Shown: in pieces, positions 1 through 11,957 of the stretch
How positions within the stretch are numbered: the stretch's first letter is position 1
Layout: every line of letters starts with the position of its first letter
DNA from: Sorangium cellulosum So0157-2
Lineage (GTDB): Bacteria > Myxococcota_A > Polyangia > Polyangiales > Polyangiaceae
Direction: 5' to 3'
Assembly (NCBI RefSeq): GCF_000418325.1
Contig: NC_021658.1
Location: forward strand, 13,186,501-13,250,500
DNA length: 64,000 bases
Made by a program: the position numbers and the translations under genes
The notes under the pieces: generated by a model
Told to the model about the DNA's origin: nothing
The model's database searches: none
Seen by the model: only the letters and a program-made list of their open reading frames with translations

Positions 1-117
1 GCCGGGCCGCTCGGTCGGCGAGGACGCCTCAGGCGCGCACGCGCCGAGCCCGAGGGCGCAGGTGAGCGCCGCGGCGCCGAGCATCTCTCCTCGGCCTCTC
101 TTCCGTCTCATCGTCAT
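1..117 (-). CDS. Lipoprotein, N-terminal part only
   Basis: The first 39 codons of a gene that runs off the left edge. Reading leftward from the ATG at 117, the product starts MTMRRKRGRG, followed by a short hydrophobic stretch and the lipobox LGAC (Cys at residue 27), so a signal-peptidase II lipoprotein is predicted. A GAGG lies 8 nt before the ATG; a second in-frame ATG at 111 is also possible. The next gene upstream (stop at 158) is only 40 nt away on the same strand, so the two probably form one transcript. Nothing can be said of function because the mature domain is outside the window. Confidence 0.6.
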   Translation of the reverse strand, partial: MTMRRKRGRGEMLGAAALTCALGLGACAPEASSPTERPG

Positions 118-157
118 TTCGGGCACCTCGTCTCCCTCGGGCTACGCGCCGAGGGCG

Positions 158-877
158 TCAGTCCGTGCGCTCGGGCCGGAGGAGGATCCAGGTCGCCTGG
201 ACCTCGCCGCTCGGCAGGCGCTCCGGCGGCGTCTGCACGCGACCCCCGTGCCCAGGCACGTCCTCTTTGAGGTGGCGCAGGACCGCGGCCGCCCTCTCGT
301 AGGCAGCTTCATCGGCGAAGCGCACGTCGACCTCGCACCCGGCCCGGAAGCAGCGTGAGGCTTCCGGGTCCAGCACGGCGCCGGCGTCGTCCGGCATCGC
401 GCGCTGCCAGAAGGCGAAGATCTCCGGAGCCGCGGTCGTCCAGCGCCCGCGGTCCTCTCCGGAGCCCTCGAGCGCCTTGAGCATCGCTTCGCGACGGGCG
501 ACGGGGCTCGGGTGTTCGCCACGGATCGCCTGGATGATGGGCCTGCGAAGCCTCTCGGCCTCCGAGCGCGGGTCTCCGTCACCCTCGGGCTCCTCCGCGC
601 CGTCAGGCTCCTCGGCGGCCGGCTGGAGAGGGAGCCGCTTCCCCGCGACCCGCCGCTCGTCCCCCCGCGCCAACGCCGCCGCCGACGTCATCTCGATTTC
701 GACGGGATCCGGCAAGTCACGGCGCGCCACGCGGGGGCGCTGCGGGCGCGCCCTCTCGGGACGCGCCTCCTCCTTGAGCTCCGCAGACGAACGTTCTGCG
801 GGCCGTTCTGTCCGGAGCAACAGCCAGCACCCGGTCGCCCCTGCCGCCGTCAGGGCCACCACGACGAGCCGCTTCAT
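158..877 (-). CDS. Putative lipoprotein/secreted protein of unknown function
   Basis: 239 residues. I start it at MKRLVVVALTAAGATGCW (ATG at 877) because this gives a compact signal peptide with a lipobox-like ATGC. An upstream in-frame start at 928 would add 17 basic residues in front of the signal sequence. The mature region is low-complexity, Arg/Glu/Pro-rich up to about residue 130, then becomes a compact domain containing SRCFRAGCEVDVRF, whose two close Cys could form a disulfide. I do not recognise the family. It lies 40 nt upstream of the partial lipoprotein gene at the left edge and is divergent from the Cys-rich lipoprotein starting at 1068; the 190-nt region between holds both promoters but no motif I can name. 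Confidence 0.55.
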   Translation of the reverse strand: MKRLVVVALTAAGATGCWLLLRTERPAERSSAELKEEARPERARPQRPRVARRDLPDPVEIEMTSAAALARGDERRVAGKRLPLQPAAEEPDGAEEPEGDGDPRSEAERLRRPIIQAIRGEHPSPVARREAMLKALEGSGEDRGRWTTAAPEIFAFWQRAMPDDAGAVLDPEASRCFRAGCEVDVRFADEAAYERAAAVLRHLKEDVPGHGGRVQTPPERLPSGEVQATWILLRPERTD

Positions 878-1067
878 CCTCGGATCTCTCCGATGGGGCG
901 CCGGCGCCCTTCGCCGCGCCGCTGCCATCGGCCACAGGCCCTGGGCCCGCGCTCGTGCGCTCGCAGTACAAGCATGGACGCCATGCTAGAGCCACGGCGA
1001 TGCAATTGCAATCTGATTGCGATTCTTGCTTGCGCGTCGCCGCCGGTCGTGAGAGGGTCCGCCGCCG

Positions 1068-2396
1068 ATGCGGAGCATCCCTCGTGTCCCGGTTCTGCTA
1101 TCGATGCTGCTGATCGCCGCCTGCGACTCCGGGGGTGGCGCAGCCGGAGACGGCGGCCAGGGCGGCGCCGGCGGCTCGGGTGGCCTGGGGAGCGGTGGAC
1201 GGATGGAGGGCGCCGGCGGCTCGGGCGGCGCGACCTCCACGGGCAGCGCCGGCGGCGAGTGCGTGACGGCCGGCGACTGCCCTGCCGCCGCGGGCTCCTG
1301 CGATGGTGCTGCGTGCGTGGACGGGGCCTGCGTGGTCCGCCCCGACCCGGACCGCGAGGGCGCGCCGTGCGACGACGGCGATGCCTGCACCGAGGGAGAG
1401 GTCTGCGCAGGCGGCGCCTGCGGTCAGGGAGCCCCCCGCGACTGCAGCGCGCTCGACGCGGAGTGCGCGGTGGGGCGCTGCGACCCGGCAGCCGGCTGCG
1501 CCTTTGACCCCATCAACGAGGACGCGGCCTGCGACCTGGAAAACACGTGCGGGGCGAGCGTCTGCCGCGCTGGGCAATGCGTCGTGGAGTCGGTCTTCGC
1601 TCCGGACGGGACTCCGTGCGACGACTCCAGGTTCTGCACCGTGGGCGACGTGTGCAGCGGCGGCGCCTGCGTCAGCGCTCCGAACCGATGCGGCGCGCCG
1701 GACGACGGCTGCACGGTGAGCAGCTGCGATGAGGCCGCCCGGACCTGTGTCGTCACGGAAGCCAACGAGGGGGGTGCCTGCGACGACGGCGACGGGTGCA
1801 CGGCCGGCACGACGTGCCAGGACGGCATCTGCGGTACGCCGACCGGCACGATCGCGGCGTGCATGACGGGCGATAGCTGCTGTCCATCCGGGTGCAGCGA
1901 CGCGGACGACGGGGACTGCCCGTTCTGGCGGTCGGGCGTGCAGCAGGGCGTCCCGGCCTCGTCCTTGAGCGGCTGGACCCAGTGCTTCAGCAACCAGTTC
2001 GCGGAGAGCGGGCCAGCGCTCTCCGAGATCCTCGCCCGCTGCAGCAAGCGAAAGCTGCTCCTCGCCTGCCGCCCGGTGGGCGAGGAGAGCTTCGCGCTGC
2101 TCGCGATGGCGCCGCGGGCCGACGTGCTCTGGCCGTGCGGTGACGCGGCGAGCTGCGTCCATGAGGAGAACGGCGTGGGATGGTACTTCGACGAGCGCTC
2201 CTCCTGGGGCTTCGCGCCCGCAGGAGAGCCCGTCACGCGGGTGCTATGCGATGACGCGGATGGGGAGTCCGTGCCGCATCAGCGGATGTGCTGGCATACG
2301 GTCGATGGATCGCTCGACGTGGGCTACCGCTGCGGGGACAACGACCTGAACTACTCGCCTCCCGACTGGGAACGCGCCATCTATCACGCCGACTGA
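1068..2396 (+). CDS. Cysteine-rich repeat lipoprotein
   Basis: 442 residues. The N-terminus MRSIPRVPVLLSMLLIAAC is a signal peptide with lipobox IAAC, followed by a Gly/Ser-rich linker (GGQGGAGGSGG) typical of myxobacterial surface lipoproteins. Residues of about 60-280 carry repeated CDDGDxCTxGxxCxxGxC modules with an even spread of cysteines, probably disulfide-bonded in the cell envelope. The C-terminal third is a separate globular domain that also contains several Cys (DDADGESVPHQRMCWH). GAGAGGG lies about 10 nt before the ATG. The architecture is common in myxobacteria, but a binding or catalytic function cannot be inferred. It stands alone before the copper ATPase gene. Confidence 0.75.
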   Translation: MRSIPRVPVLLSMLLIAACDSGGGAAGDGGQGGAGGSGGLGSGGRMEGAGGSGGATSTGSAGGECVTAGDCPAAAGSCDGAACVDGACVVRPDPDREGAPCDDGDACTEGEVCAGGACGQGAPRDCSALDAECAVGRCDPAAGCAFDPINEDAACDLENTCGASVCRAGQCVVESVFAPDGTPCDDSRFCTVGDVCSGGACVSAPNRCGAPDDGCTVSSCDEAARTCVVTEANEGGACDDGDGCTAGTTCQDGICGTPTGTIAACMTGDSCCPSGCSDADDGDCPFWRSGVQQGVPASSLSGWTQCFSNQFAESGPALSEILARCSKRKLLLACRPVGEESFALLAMAPRADVLWPCGDAASCVHEENGVGWYFDERSSWGFAPAGEPVTRVLCDDADGESVPHQRMCWHTVDGSLDVGYRCGDNDLNYSPPDWERAIYHAD

Positions 2397-2618
2397 GCCG
2401 GGATCCGAGGAGGCCCTTCACGCCGGGCATCCCAGGACGACGACGATGGCCCCGAACGCCCTCACCCAGAGGGGCGTAGGAGGGGTCGACCCGCGGTCGA
2501 GCCCCAGACCGGCTTCGGGATGGTGGGATGGGTCAGTCAGCGCCCCGGTGAGCGCCGGCGCTCTTCGCGTAATCCGCGGGGTGCCCCTGCGTCTGCACCG
2601 GTCGACAGAGAGGTGATC

Positions 2619-5153
<2,535 letters not shown>

Positions 5154-5197
5154 CCTCCGCGCTCGACCGGGCGGCCTGGTCGCTCGGACGGGCGCAT

Positions 5198-5214
5198 GTG
5201 GCCGTACAGGTCAC
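5198..5214. promoter_or_regulatory. 17-bp palindrome GTGGCC-N5-GGTCAC, candidate activator site
   Basis: GTGGCC GTACA GGTCAC, extended by flanking AT on each side (ATGTGGCC...GGTCACAT). It matches the palindromes near 12098, 13095, 15086, 23877 and 23900. It lies about 300 nt before the copper-storage-like gene at 5516. GG-N10-GC matches at 5250-5265 and 5267-5282 are weak and could be chance in this GC-rich DNA, so the promoter it serves is unsettled. Confidence 0.5.
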
Positions 5215-5381
5215 ATCTATCCATCGTCCCTGTCGAATCCCGTCCGCCCAGGCCCGCTCCGAGCAGCGGCCCGTGCGCCGCTCACCGCATGGGCGAGCAG
5301 GATGACACGAGAGCATTCGCGACATCGGAGGTCCGTTCAGCCTCCTTCCGAGCCGCGGTTGAGGAGCGCTCCGACACGAAA

Positions 5382-5431
5382 AATCTGGCCTGTCCGACAT
5401 GAGGAATCTGGCCAGTTCGACAAGCCTGTCG
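5382..5431. repeat. Short direct repeats, possible insertion-sequence end remnant
   Basis: AATCTGGCC occurs at 5382-5390 and 5405-5413 (23-bp period), followed by the inverted repeat CGACA-AGCC-TGTCG at 5418-5431. Multiple short CTGGCC repeats near TGTC-type ends remind me of IS21-family termini, but no transposase or second end is present, so this is only a suggestion. The rest of the 5154-5515 gap contains the palindrome at 5198 and nothing else I can name. Confidence 0.3.
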
Positions 5432-5515
5432 ACTCGGCGGCCGGGCTCATGTCAGGCGCACACGACATGAGATCACGAATCGTCGAGAAGCATCATCGGA
5501 ATCAAGGAGGGACAC

Positions 5516-5908
5516 ATGACCCACAAGGGATTCACGCCGAGCAAGGCTTTCGTGGACACGGCCACCCATGCCCAGAGCTGCCAGTCGATCTGCGTCCAGA
5601 CGATCCAGCACTGCCTCCAGATGGGCGGCTCCCACGTGGAGCCTTCGCACCTGCGGCTCATGCAGGATTGCGCCGAGATCTGCGAGACGACCGGGACGAT
5701 GCTGCTGCGCAGCTCGCCGCAACACAACCAGGTCACGGCCGCGTGCGCGAGCATCTGCGAGCTCTGCGCTCAGAGCTGTGAGCGGTTCACGGGCGACGCG
5801 CAGATGAAGGCCTGCGCCGACGAGTGCCGCCGCTGCGCCGCCGCGTGCCAGCAGGTCGCGCAGATGCGGCCGGGCGGGGCGGCCGGCGGACACCACAGCG
5901 TGCCCTGA
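5516..5908 (+). CDS. Cys-rich four-helix copper-binding (Csp/DUF326-like) protein
   Basis: 130 residues without a signal peptide, so probably cytosolic. Thirteen Cys are spaced along predicted helices as CxxxC and CxxC pairs (SCQSIC, DCAEIC, CASICELCAQSC, CADECRRCAAAC), which is the pattern of the Csp/DUF326 four-helix bundles that store many Cu+ ions inside the bundle. Length fits that family. A perfect AAGGAGG lies 6 nt before the ATG. It faces the CusCBA operon tail to tail and follows the copper ATPase gene. The role as a copper sink is inferred from the family and the neighbourhood; metal specificity is not shown by the sequence alone. Confidence 0.85.
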   Translation: MTHKGFTPSKAFVDTATHAQSCQSICVQTIQHCLQMGGSHVEPSHLRLMQDCAEICETTGTMLLRSSPQHNQVTAACASICELCAQSCERFTGDAQMKACADECRRCAAACQQVAQMRPGGAAGGHHSVP

Positions 5909-5960
5909 GTCGGCCGGGGCGCCGCGGGGCGGCGGAACGGAAGACCCCCGCGCAGCGCCG

Positions 5961-8900
5961 TCAACCCTGCGCGGCCTCCTCCAACGGCGGCCCCGGAGAG
6001 ACAGCAGGTGGCGCCGCGGGCGCGACCCGGCGGAGCTGGAAGCTCCTCCACACCACGTACATCGCGGGGATCACCAAGAGCGTCAGCAGCGTGAGCGACA
6101 CCAGCCCGCCCCACATGGGCGCGGCGATGCGCTTGGCCACGTCAGCCCCGACGCCATCGTCGAGCAGCACGGGGAGCAGGCCGAACACGTTGGTGAGCAC
6201 CGTCATCAGGAGCGGTCGCACGCGCTTCGCGCCCGCCTCGAGCGAGGCCTGGATGAGGTCGTCGACGCTCGCCAGCGTGCCGGCTTCACGTCCCCTGGTC
6301 CAGGCCTCGTCGAGGTAGACGATCATGACGCTCGCGGTCTCGGCGGCGACGCCGAGGAGCGCGATCATCCCGACCCACACGGCGATCGAGGTGTTGAAGC
6401 CGGCGGCGTAGAGCGTCCAGATCGCGCCCACCGCGGCGAACGGCACGCCGGTCATGACGAGGAGCGTCTGCGCTGCGCCGTTGAAGTTCAGATACAGGAT
6501 CACGAAGACGATGCCGAGCGTGAGCGGCAGGATGTACGCGAGGCGCTCTCGCACGCGCTCGAGCAGCTCGTACTGCCCGGTCCACTTGAGGTAGTACCCC
6601 GGGGGCAGCTCGACCTCCCGCGCGACGGCCACCTTCGCCGCCTCCACGTAACCGCCGACGTCGCTCGTGGAGGTGTCGATGTAGATCCAGCCCGTGAGCG
6701 AGCCCATCTCGCTCTTGATCATCGGCGGCCCCATGACCGTCTCGATCCTGGCAAGCTGCCCGAGCGGGACGAACGCCGCGCGCGCCGGCCCCTCGGCCTG
6801 GCCTCTCGCCATGGCGGCGCTCCCGCCCATCGCGCCCCCGCCCATCGAGCCGCCCCCGCCGGCGGCGAGGCCCGCGATCTCGGCCGGCGAGGGTGCACCT
6901 CCCATCGGGTCGCTGCCCATCGAGCTCGTGGCCATCCCTCCACCGGAGCTCATGGCCGTCGCGCCCCCCATCGGCGCCGGCGCGCTCCCGATCGGCAGCG
7001 GACGCGGCGACAGCGGGGCGACCGGGACCGGCACGTCGCGCAACGCCTCGATGTTGTCCCGGAGCTCCCGCGGGTAGCGCACGCTCACCCGGTAGCGCTC
7101 GCGCCCCTCGAACGTGGTGTCGACATCCATCCCGCCGATCGTGCTCTCCACAACGTCGAGCACGTCGCGCACGCTGAGGCCGTACCGGGCGATGGCCTGC
7201 CGGTCGGGCGTGATGTCGAGGAAAAAGCCGCCGAGCTCGCGCTCCGCATAGACGCTCCGTGTGCCGGGCACGTCCCTGAGCACGCGCTCCAGGTCGCCGT
7301 CGATCCTGCTGATGACCTCGAGATCCGGCCCGAAGACCTTGACCCCGATCGGGGTCCGGATCCCGGTCGCGAGCATGTCGATCCGCGCCTTGATGGGCAT
7401 GGTCCACGCGCCCTGCACGCCGGGCGTCGCGGTCTTCTGCTCGAGCTCGGCGACGAGCTTCTCCTGGGTCATCCCCGGCCGCCATGCGCTCTTGGGCTTG
7501 AGCCGGACGACGGTCTCGAACATCGAGAGCGGGGCCGGGTCGAGCGCGGTCTCGGCGCGACCCGCCTTGCCGAACACGCGATCGACCTCGGGCACGGTCC
7601 GGATCTGCGCGTCCTGCCAGGCCAGGAGGCGCCGGGCCTCGGCGATGGGGATGCCCGGCACCGTGACCGGCATGAAGAGCAGGTCGCCCTCCTCGAGCGG
7701 CGGCATGAACTCCGATCCGAGGCGCGACATCGGGTAGACCGTGGCGCCCATGAGCGCGACCGCGGCCGCGATGACCAGCCCGCGGCGGCGCAGGCACGCC
7801 CGCAGCACGGGCCGGTAGGCCGCGATGCAGAGGCGGTTGATCGGGTTCCTCTCCTCCGGCGTGATCCGGCCCCGGAGGAACGTCACCATCAGCGCGGGCA
7901 CCAGCGTGACCGCGAAGAGCGACGCGAACGCCATCGAGAACGTCTTGGCCAGCGCGAGCGGCCGGAAGAGCCGGCCCTCCTCGCCCTCGAGGGTGAAGAC
8001 CGGCAAAAAGGCGATGGTGAGCACGAGCAGCGCCCCGAACATCGAGGGCCCGAGCTCGCGCGCGGCGCCGATGACGATCTCCGCGCGCGGGATCTCGCGC
8101 CCCTCCCGCTCCGCCGCCTCGATCTTCCGGTGCGCGTTCTCGACCAGCACGCACGCGGAGTCGACCATGTCGCCCAGCGCCAGGATGATGCCGGCGAGCG
8201 ACATGATGTTGATCGACAGGTCGAGCGCGTAAAACGCGATGAACGTCGCGGCCGTCGCGACCGGAAGGGCAATGGCGGCCACCAGGGCGGAGCGCAGGTG
8301 GAAGAGGAAGACGAAGATGACCAGGATGACCACGCCCAGGATCTGGACCAGGTTGGTCGAGAGCGTCTTCACGGAGCCGACGATGAGCTCGCTCCGGTCG
8401 TAGACCGGCACGACCGTCACGCCGGGCGGCAGAGAGCCCTTCACCTCCTCGAGCTTGCGCTTGACCCGATCGATGACGTCGAGCGCGTTCTCCCCGTGGC
8501 GCATCACCACGATGCCGCCCACGACCTCGCCGCGGCCATCGAGCTCGGCCACGCCGCGCCGGAGATTGCCGCCCACGGTCACGTCGGCCACGTCGCGGAC
8601 GCGGATCGGTGTGCCGCGCGCGTCGGTCGCGACCACCGCGTCCCCGAGATCTTCCCTGGCGCGCACGTAGCCGCGGCCGCGCAGCACATACTCGTGCTGC
8701 GCCATCTCGATCACGCGCCCGCCCACCTCGGTGTTGGCCCCGCGCACGGCCGCGGCGACCTGCCCCACGGACACGCCCCTCGCCTTCATCCGCGTCGGGT
8801 CGACCTGGATCTGGTACTCCTTCTCGAAGCCGCCCACGCTCGCGACCTCGGCGACGCCCTCCAGGCCCTGGAGCCAGTAGCGCAGGTGCCAGTCCTGGAA

Positions 8901-9425
8901 CGAGCGCAGCTCCTGCAGGTTGTGCTTCCCGCTCTCGTCGACGAGGGCATACTGGTAGACCCATCCCACGCTTGTCGCGTCCGGGCCGATCTGCGGCGTG
9001 ACGCCCTCGGGCAGGCTGTCCTTCACCTTGGCGAGCTGCTCGACGACGCGCGAGCGCGCCCAGTAGATGTCCGTCCCGTCCTTAAAGACGACGTAGACGA
9101 AGCTCATCCCGAACATCGTGAATCCGCGGACGGTCTTCACGCTGGGCGCGCCCAGGAACGACGTGACGACGGGATAGGTGACCTGATCCTCGATGAGGGT
9201 CGGGCTGCGACCCATCCACTCGGTCGCCACGATGACCTGGGTGTCCGAGAGATCCGGCAGGGCGTCGAGCTGGGAGCGCCGCGCGCTGAACAGCCCGAAC
9301 AGGGTGAGCGCCACGGCGACGAGGAAGATGAAGAACCGCTTGCGAGCGGAGAAGTCGATCAGGCGCGCGATGACGCCGAGCGGCGCCGCCGGCGCGTCCT
9401 CACGCCGCGATGACTCAGTGGACAT
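5961..9425 (-). CDS. cusA: CusA/CzcA-type heavy-metal RND efflux pump
   Basis: 1154 residues; inner-membrane proton-driven pump of a tripartite system that moves metal ions from periplasm or cytoplasm across the outer membrane. Typical RND order: TM1 near residue 35, periplasmic porter domain, TM2-6 with LGDMVDSACVLVENAH in TM4 (the Asp-containing proton relay), second porter domain, TM8-12. It is about 100 residues longer than E. coli CusA. Much of the excess is a Gly/Met/Ser-rich insert at about residues 804-884 (eight Met in PMGG, SSMGSDPMGG and SMGGGAMGG) in the second periplasmic loop. Its ATG overlaps the end of cusB by 11 nt. Cu+/Ag+ is the likely substrate given the context. Confidence 0.9.
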   Translation of the reverse strand: MSTESSRREDAPAAPLGVIARLIDFSARKRFFIFLVAVALTLFGLFSARRSQLDALPDLSDTQVIVATEWMGRSPTLIEDQVTYPVVTSFLGAPSVKTVRGFTMFGMSFVYVVFKDGTDIYWARSRVVEQLAKVKDSLPEGVTPQIGPDATSVGWVYQYALVDESGKHNLQELRSFQDWHLRYWLQGLEGVAEVASVGGFEKEYQIQVDPTRMKARGVSVGQVAAAVRGANTEVGGRVIEMAQHEYVLRGRGYVRAREDLGDAVVATDARGTPIRVRDVADVTVGGNLRRGVAELDGRGEVVGGIVVMRHGENALDVIDRVKRKLEEVKGSLPPGVTVVPVYDRSELIVGSVKTLSTNLVQILGVVILVIFVFLFHLRSALVAAIALPVATAATFIAFYALDLSINIMSLAGIILALGDMVDSACVLVENAHRKIEAAEREGREIPRAEIVIGAARELGPSMFGALLVLTIAFLPVFTLEGEEGRLFRPLALAKTFSMAFASLFAVTLVPALMVTFLRGRITPEERNPINRLCIAAYRPVLRACLRRRGLVIAAAVALMGATVYPMSRLGSEFMPPLEEGDLLFMPVTVPGIPIAEARRLLAWQDAQIRTVPEVDRVFGKAGRAETALDPAPLSMFETVVRLKPKSAWRPGMTQEKLVAELEQKTATPGVQGAWTMPIKARIDMLATGIRTPIGVKVFGPDLEVISRIDGDLERVLRDVPGTRSVYAERELGGFFLDITPDRQAIARYGLSVRDVLDVVESTIGGMDVDTTFEGRERYRVSVRYPRELRDNIEALRDVPVPVAPLSPRPLPIGSAPAPMGGATAMSSGGGMATSSMGSDPMGGAPSPAEIAGLAAGGGGSMGGGAMGGSAAMARGQAEGPARAAFVPLGQLARIETVMGPPMIKSEMGSLTGWIYIDTSTSDVGGYVEAAKVAVAREVELPPGYYLKWTGQYELLERVRERLAYILPLTLGIVFVILYLNFNGAAQTLLVMTGVPFAAVGAIWTLYAAGFNTSIAVWVGMIALLGVAAETASVMIVYLDEAWTRGREAGTLASVDDLIQASLEAGAKRVRPLLMTVLTNVFGLLPVLLDDGVGADVAKRIAAPMWGGLVSLTLLTLLVIPAMYVVWRSFQLRRVAPAAPPAVSPGPPLEEAAQG

Positions 9426-10707
9426 GGCCGCCCTTCGGAGCGCTGGAGGCCTGGAGTCGGCTCTCGGAGTCGAGGAGGAACTGCGCCCCTGTCGCCACCT
9501 GGTCTCCGGCGGAGAGGCCGGCGTCGACCCGGTAGCGATCGCCGATGAGCGGGCCGAGCGTCACCTCGCGCGGCTCCGCCCGGTCGTGCTGAACCACGAA
9601 GACGATGGCGCGCGTGCCGGTCCGGATCACCGCGCTCTCGGGGACCGAGAGCCCCTCGCCGAGCGTCAGATCCATGGTCACCGAGACGAACGCGCCTGGC
9701 CGGAGCGAGCCGCCCGTGTTGTCGAGCTCGAACCGGATCTTCATCGTGCGCGTCACCTCGTCCACCGTCGGCGGGACGAACGCGACGGGCGCGTGGAGCG
9801 CCCCTTCGCGCCCCTCCACGTTGAGGTGCGCGTGAACCCCGGGGCGAACATACGGCACGTCGCGCTCGTACACGTCGGCCAGCACCCAGACGCGGGACAG
9901 GTCCGAGATGGTGTAGAGCTCCAGCGAGGGCTCCACGAACATACCCTCCACGGCCTGCTTCGCCACGATCACCCCGGCGCGGGGCGCGGTGAGGGCGAAG
10001 GTGCGCTGCGGCTGCCGGGTCGCCTCGAGCCGCGCGATCTCCGCCTTCGGCACGTCCCAGAGCGAGAGGCGCCGGCGCGCGGCGCCGAGGAGCTGCTCCT
10101 GCGCGCGCCGCTCCGCAGCCCCGAACTCTCCCGCCGGCATGGGACCTCCCGCGGCGCGCTCGAGCAGCGCGACGAACTCCAGCTCTGCCGCGAAGACCTC
10201 CTGGCTGTAGAGCGAGCAGAGCACCTCCCCCGCCTTGACCTTGCGGCCGACGAAGTCGACCGCCACGCGCTCGATGAAGCCCCGGACCTTCGCGTGCACG
10301 TGCGCCGACCGCGTCTCGTCCAGCGCGACCACGCCCACCGTGCGCAGCGACCTCTTGAGCTCCCGCGCCTCGACCAGGGCCGTGTTGAGCGAGAGGCCGC
10401 CGAGGCGCGCCGGGTCCAGCGCGACCGGGGCGTAGCCCGCCGGGGTCATGGGCGTGCCCGGCCCCTCCTTGGCGCGGCCTCCGGCGGGCTCGGGCCCCCG
10501 CTGCGCCCCGTGACCAGCGTGGGCGTCGCCTGCGGCGGGCTCGGCCGCCTGTGCCCGGTGACCGGCGTGGGGATCGATCGGCGCCGGCGCCGGCGAGGCG
10601 GTCGAGGCCGCGTGCGCGGCGTGGCCGTCGTCGGTCGCCGGGGACGGGGCCTTGCAGCCGAGCAGCGCCACGGAGGCGGCGAGCAAGAGTGAATGAGTCC
10701 GCTTCAT
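9415..10707 (-). CDS. cusB: CusB-type periplasmic adaptor lipoprotein
   Basis: 430 residues. The signal peptide ends in lipobox LLGC, followed by a His-rich stretch with DGHAAH, DPHAGH and DAHAGHG, probably a metal-binding N-terminal tail. The remainder is a membrane-fusion protein: barrel-sandwich halves around residues 130-250 flanking a helical hairpin, beta-barrel, and membrane-proximal domain (VPESAVIRTGTRAIVFV). It bridges CusA to CusC. The ATG at 10707 forms an ATGA overlap with the cusC stop, so translation is coupled. A heavy-metal-binding CPMHP domain, present in some CusB proteins, is absent here. Confidence 0.88.
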   Translation of the reverse strand: MKRTHSLLLAASVALLGCKAPSPATDDGHAAHAASTASPAPAPIDPHAGHRAQAAEPAAGDAHAGHGAQRGPEPAGGRAKEGPGTPMTPAGYAPVALDPARLGGLSLNTALVEARELKRSLRTVGVVALDETRSAHVHAKVRGFIERVAVDFVGRKVKAGEVLCSLYSQEVFAAELEFVALLERAAGGPMPAGEFGAAERRAQEQLLGAARRRLSLWDVPKAEIARLEATRQPQRTFALTAPRAGVIVAKQAVEGMFVEPSLELYTISDLSRVWVLADVYERDVPYVRPGVHAHLNVEGREGALHAPVAFVPPTVDEVTRTMKIRFELDNTGGSLRPGAFVSVTMDLTLGEGLSVPESAVIRTGTRAIVFVVQHDRAEPREVTLGPLIGDRYRVDAGLSAGDQVATGAQFLLDSESRLQASSAPKGGHVH

Positions 10708-11945
10708 TGTCCATCTCCACCGAGCGGCCCGCCCACGGCCCGCTCGAGCTCTGCGAGGGCGATCTCGCGGCGCACCACGGCCTCGGCGACGGCGAGCTCC
10801 GCGCTCTGGAGGGCGCGCCGCGCGTCGAGCACGGCCACGAGATCCGCCGCCGCCGTGCCGTAGCCCGCGACGGCGGCCTCGAAGCTCTCGCGCGCCTTCG
10901 GCAGCGCCACCGCGCGCAGGAGCTCCATCTGCCGGGTCGCGGCCTGCGCCCGGTGCCAGGCGCCCGCGACCTCGGACGCGATCATCGCGCGCATCTCCGC
11001 CTGGTCCTCCGCGGCGCCGTCCGCGCGCGCGTCGAAGGCGCGGGCGAGGTGTCCCTGCTTGGCGACGCCGAAGAGCGGGATCGTGCCGCCGATCATCGCG
11101 CCGAACGACGGCGCAGCGCCGATGTTCTGGTTGAGCCAGACGCCCGTCATGAGGTCCGGATACGGCTCCTTGCGCGCCCCGGCCGCCATCGCCTGCGCCT
11201 CGGCGCGCATCGCCGCCATCCCCTTGAGCTCGGGCCGCGCCGCGCCGGCCCGGCCGATGAGCGCCGCGAGCCCGCCCGAGGGCATCGGGGAGAGCGCGCC
11301 GGTCGGATCGGCGATCGCCGTGTCGACGGGCCGATTCCTGAGCGCGTTCAGCATGGCCACCATGGCGGCGCGCTCGCCCTCCAGGTTGACGAGCTCCACG
11401 TCGATCGCCGCGACCTCCACCTGCGCGCGCGCCACGTCGTGGTGACCGGCCTGGCCCGCGGCGTAACGCCCGAGCGCCGCGCCGGCGATCTGGACCGCGA
11501 GGCCGCGCCCGGCGCGGGTCACCTCGCGGCGCTTCGCGCTCCGCAGCAGCATGAAGTACGCGCGCTTCGCCTCGAGGCGCAGCTCCAGCCGGCGCACGGC
11601 GAGCTCCGCGGCCGCGCTCTTCTCCTGCTGCTCCACGGCCCGGCGCATCAGATCGAGCTTCCCGGGCCATGGAACCATCTGGGAGAGCTCGTACCGGATC
11701 ATGGGCATTTCCTCGCCCATCGGGACGCGATCGAGCATCACGCTGACCGCGGGATCGGGCCATGCGCCGGCCGCCGCGGCCTCGTCCTGGAACGCGCGTT
11801 GGCGCAGCGCGCCCGCGCGCAGCGAGGGGTTCCGGGCGAGCACGTCGGCGACGATGGCGGCGAGCCCAGCCTCCTCCGCCTGCGCGGCCTGCACGCCGAC
11901 GAGCGACGCCAGCGCGAGCACGGCGGCGAACAGTCGCGACTTCAT
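10704..11945 (-). CDS. cusC: CusC/TolC-family outer-membrane efflux channel
   Basis: 413 residues, first gene of the cusCBA operon. The signal peptide MKSRLFAAVLALASLVGVQAAQA is followed by two outer-membrane-efflux repeats (DVLARNPSLRAGALRQRAF opening the first; helices rich in Ala/Glu). No lipobox Cys is present, unlike E. coli CusC. I start at 11945; an ATG at 11957 would put four residues before the signal peptide. No Shine-Dalgarno sequence is visible and a sigma-54 promoter match ends only about 13 nt upstream, so the mRNA may be leaderless. Confidence 0.85.
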   Translation of the reverse strand: MKSRLFAAVLALASLVGVQAAQAEEAGLAAIVADVLARNPSLRAGALRQRAFQDEAAAAGAWPDPAVSVMLDRVPMGEEMPMIRYELSQMVPWPGKLDLMRRAVEQQEKSAAAELAVRRLELRLEAKRAYFMLLRSAKRREVTRAGRGLAVQIAGAALGRYAAGQAGHHDVARAQVEVAAIDVELVNLEGERAAMVAMLNALRNRPVDTAIADPTGALSPMPSGGLAALIGRAGAARPELKGMAAMRAEAQAMAAGARKEPYPDLMTGVWLNQNIGAAPSFGAMIGGTIPLFGVAKQGHLARAFDARADGAAEDQAEMRAMIASEVAGAWHRAQAATRQMELLRAVALPKARESFEAAVAGYGTAAADLVAVLDARRALQSAELAVAEAVVRREIALAELERAVGGPLGGDGQ

Positions 11946-11957
11946 GGCGGGGGCCAC

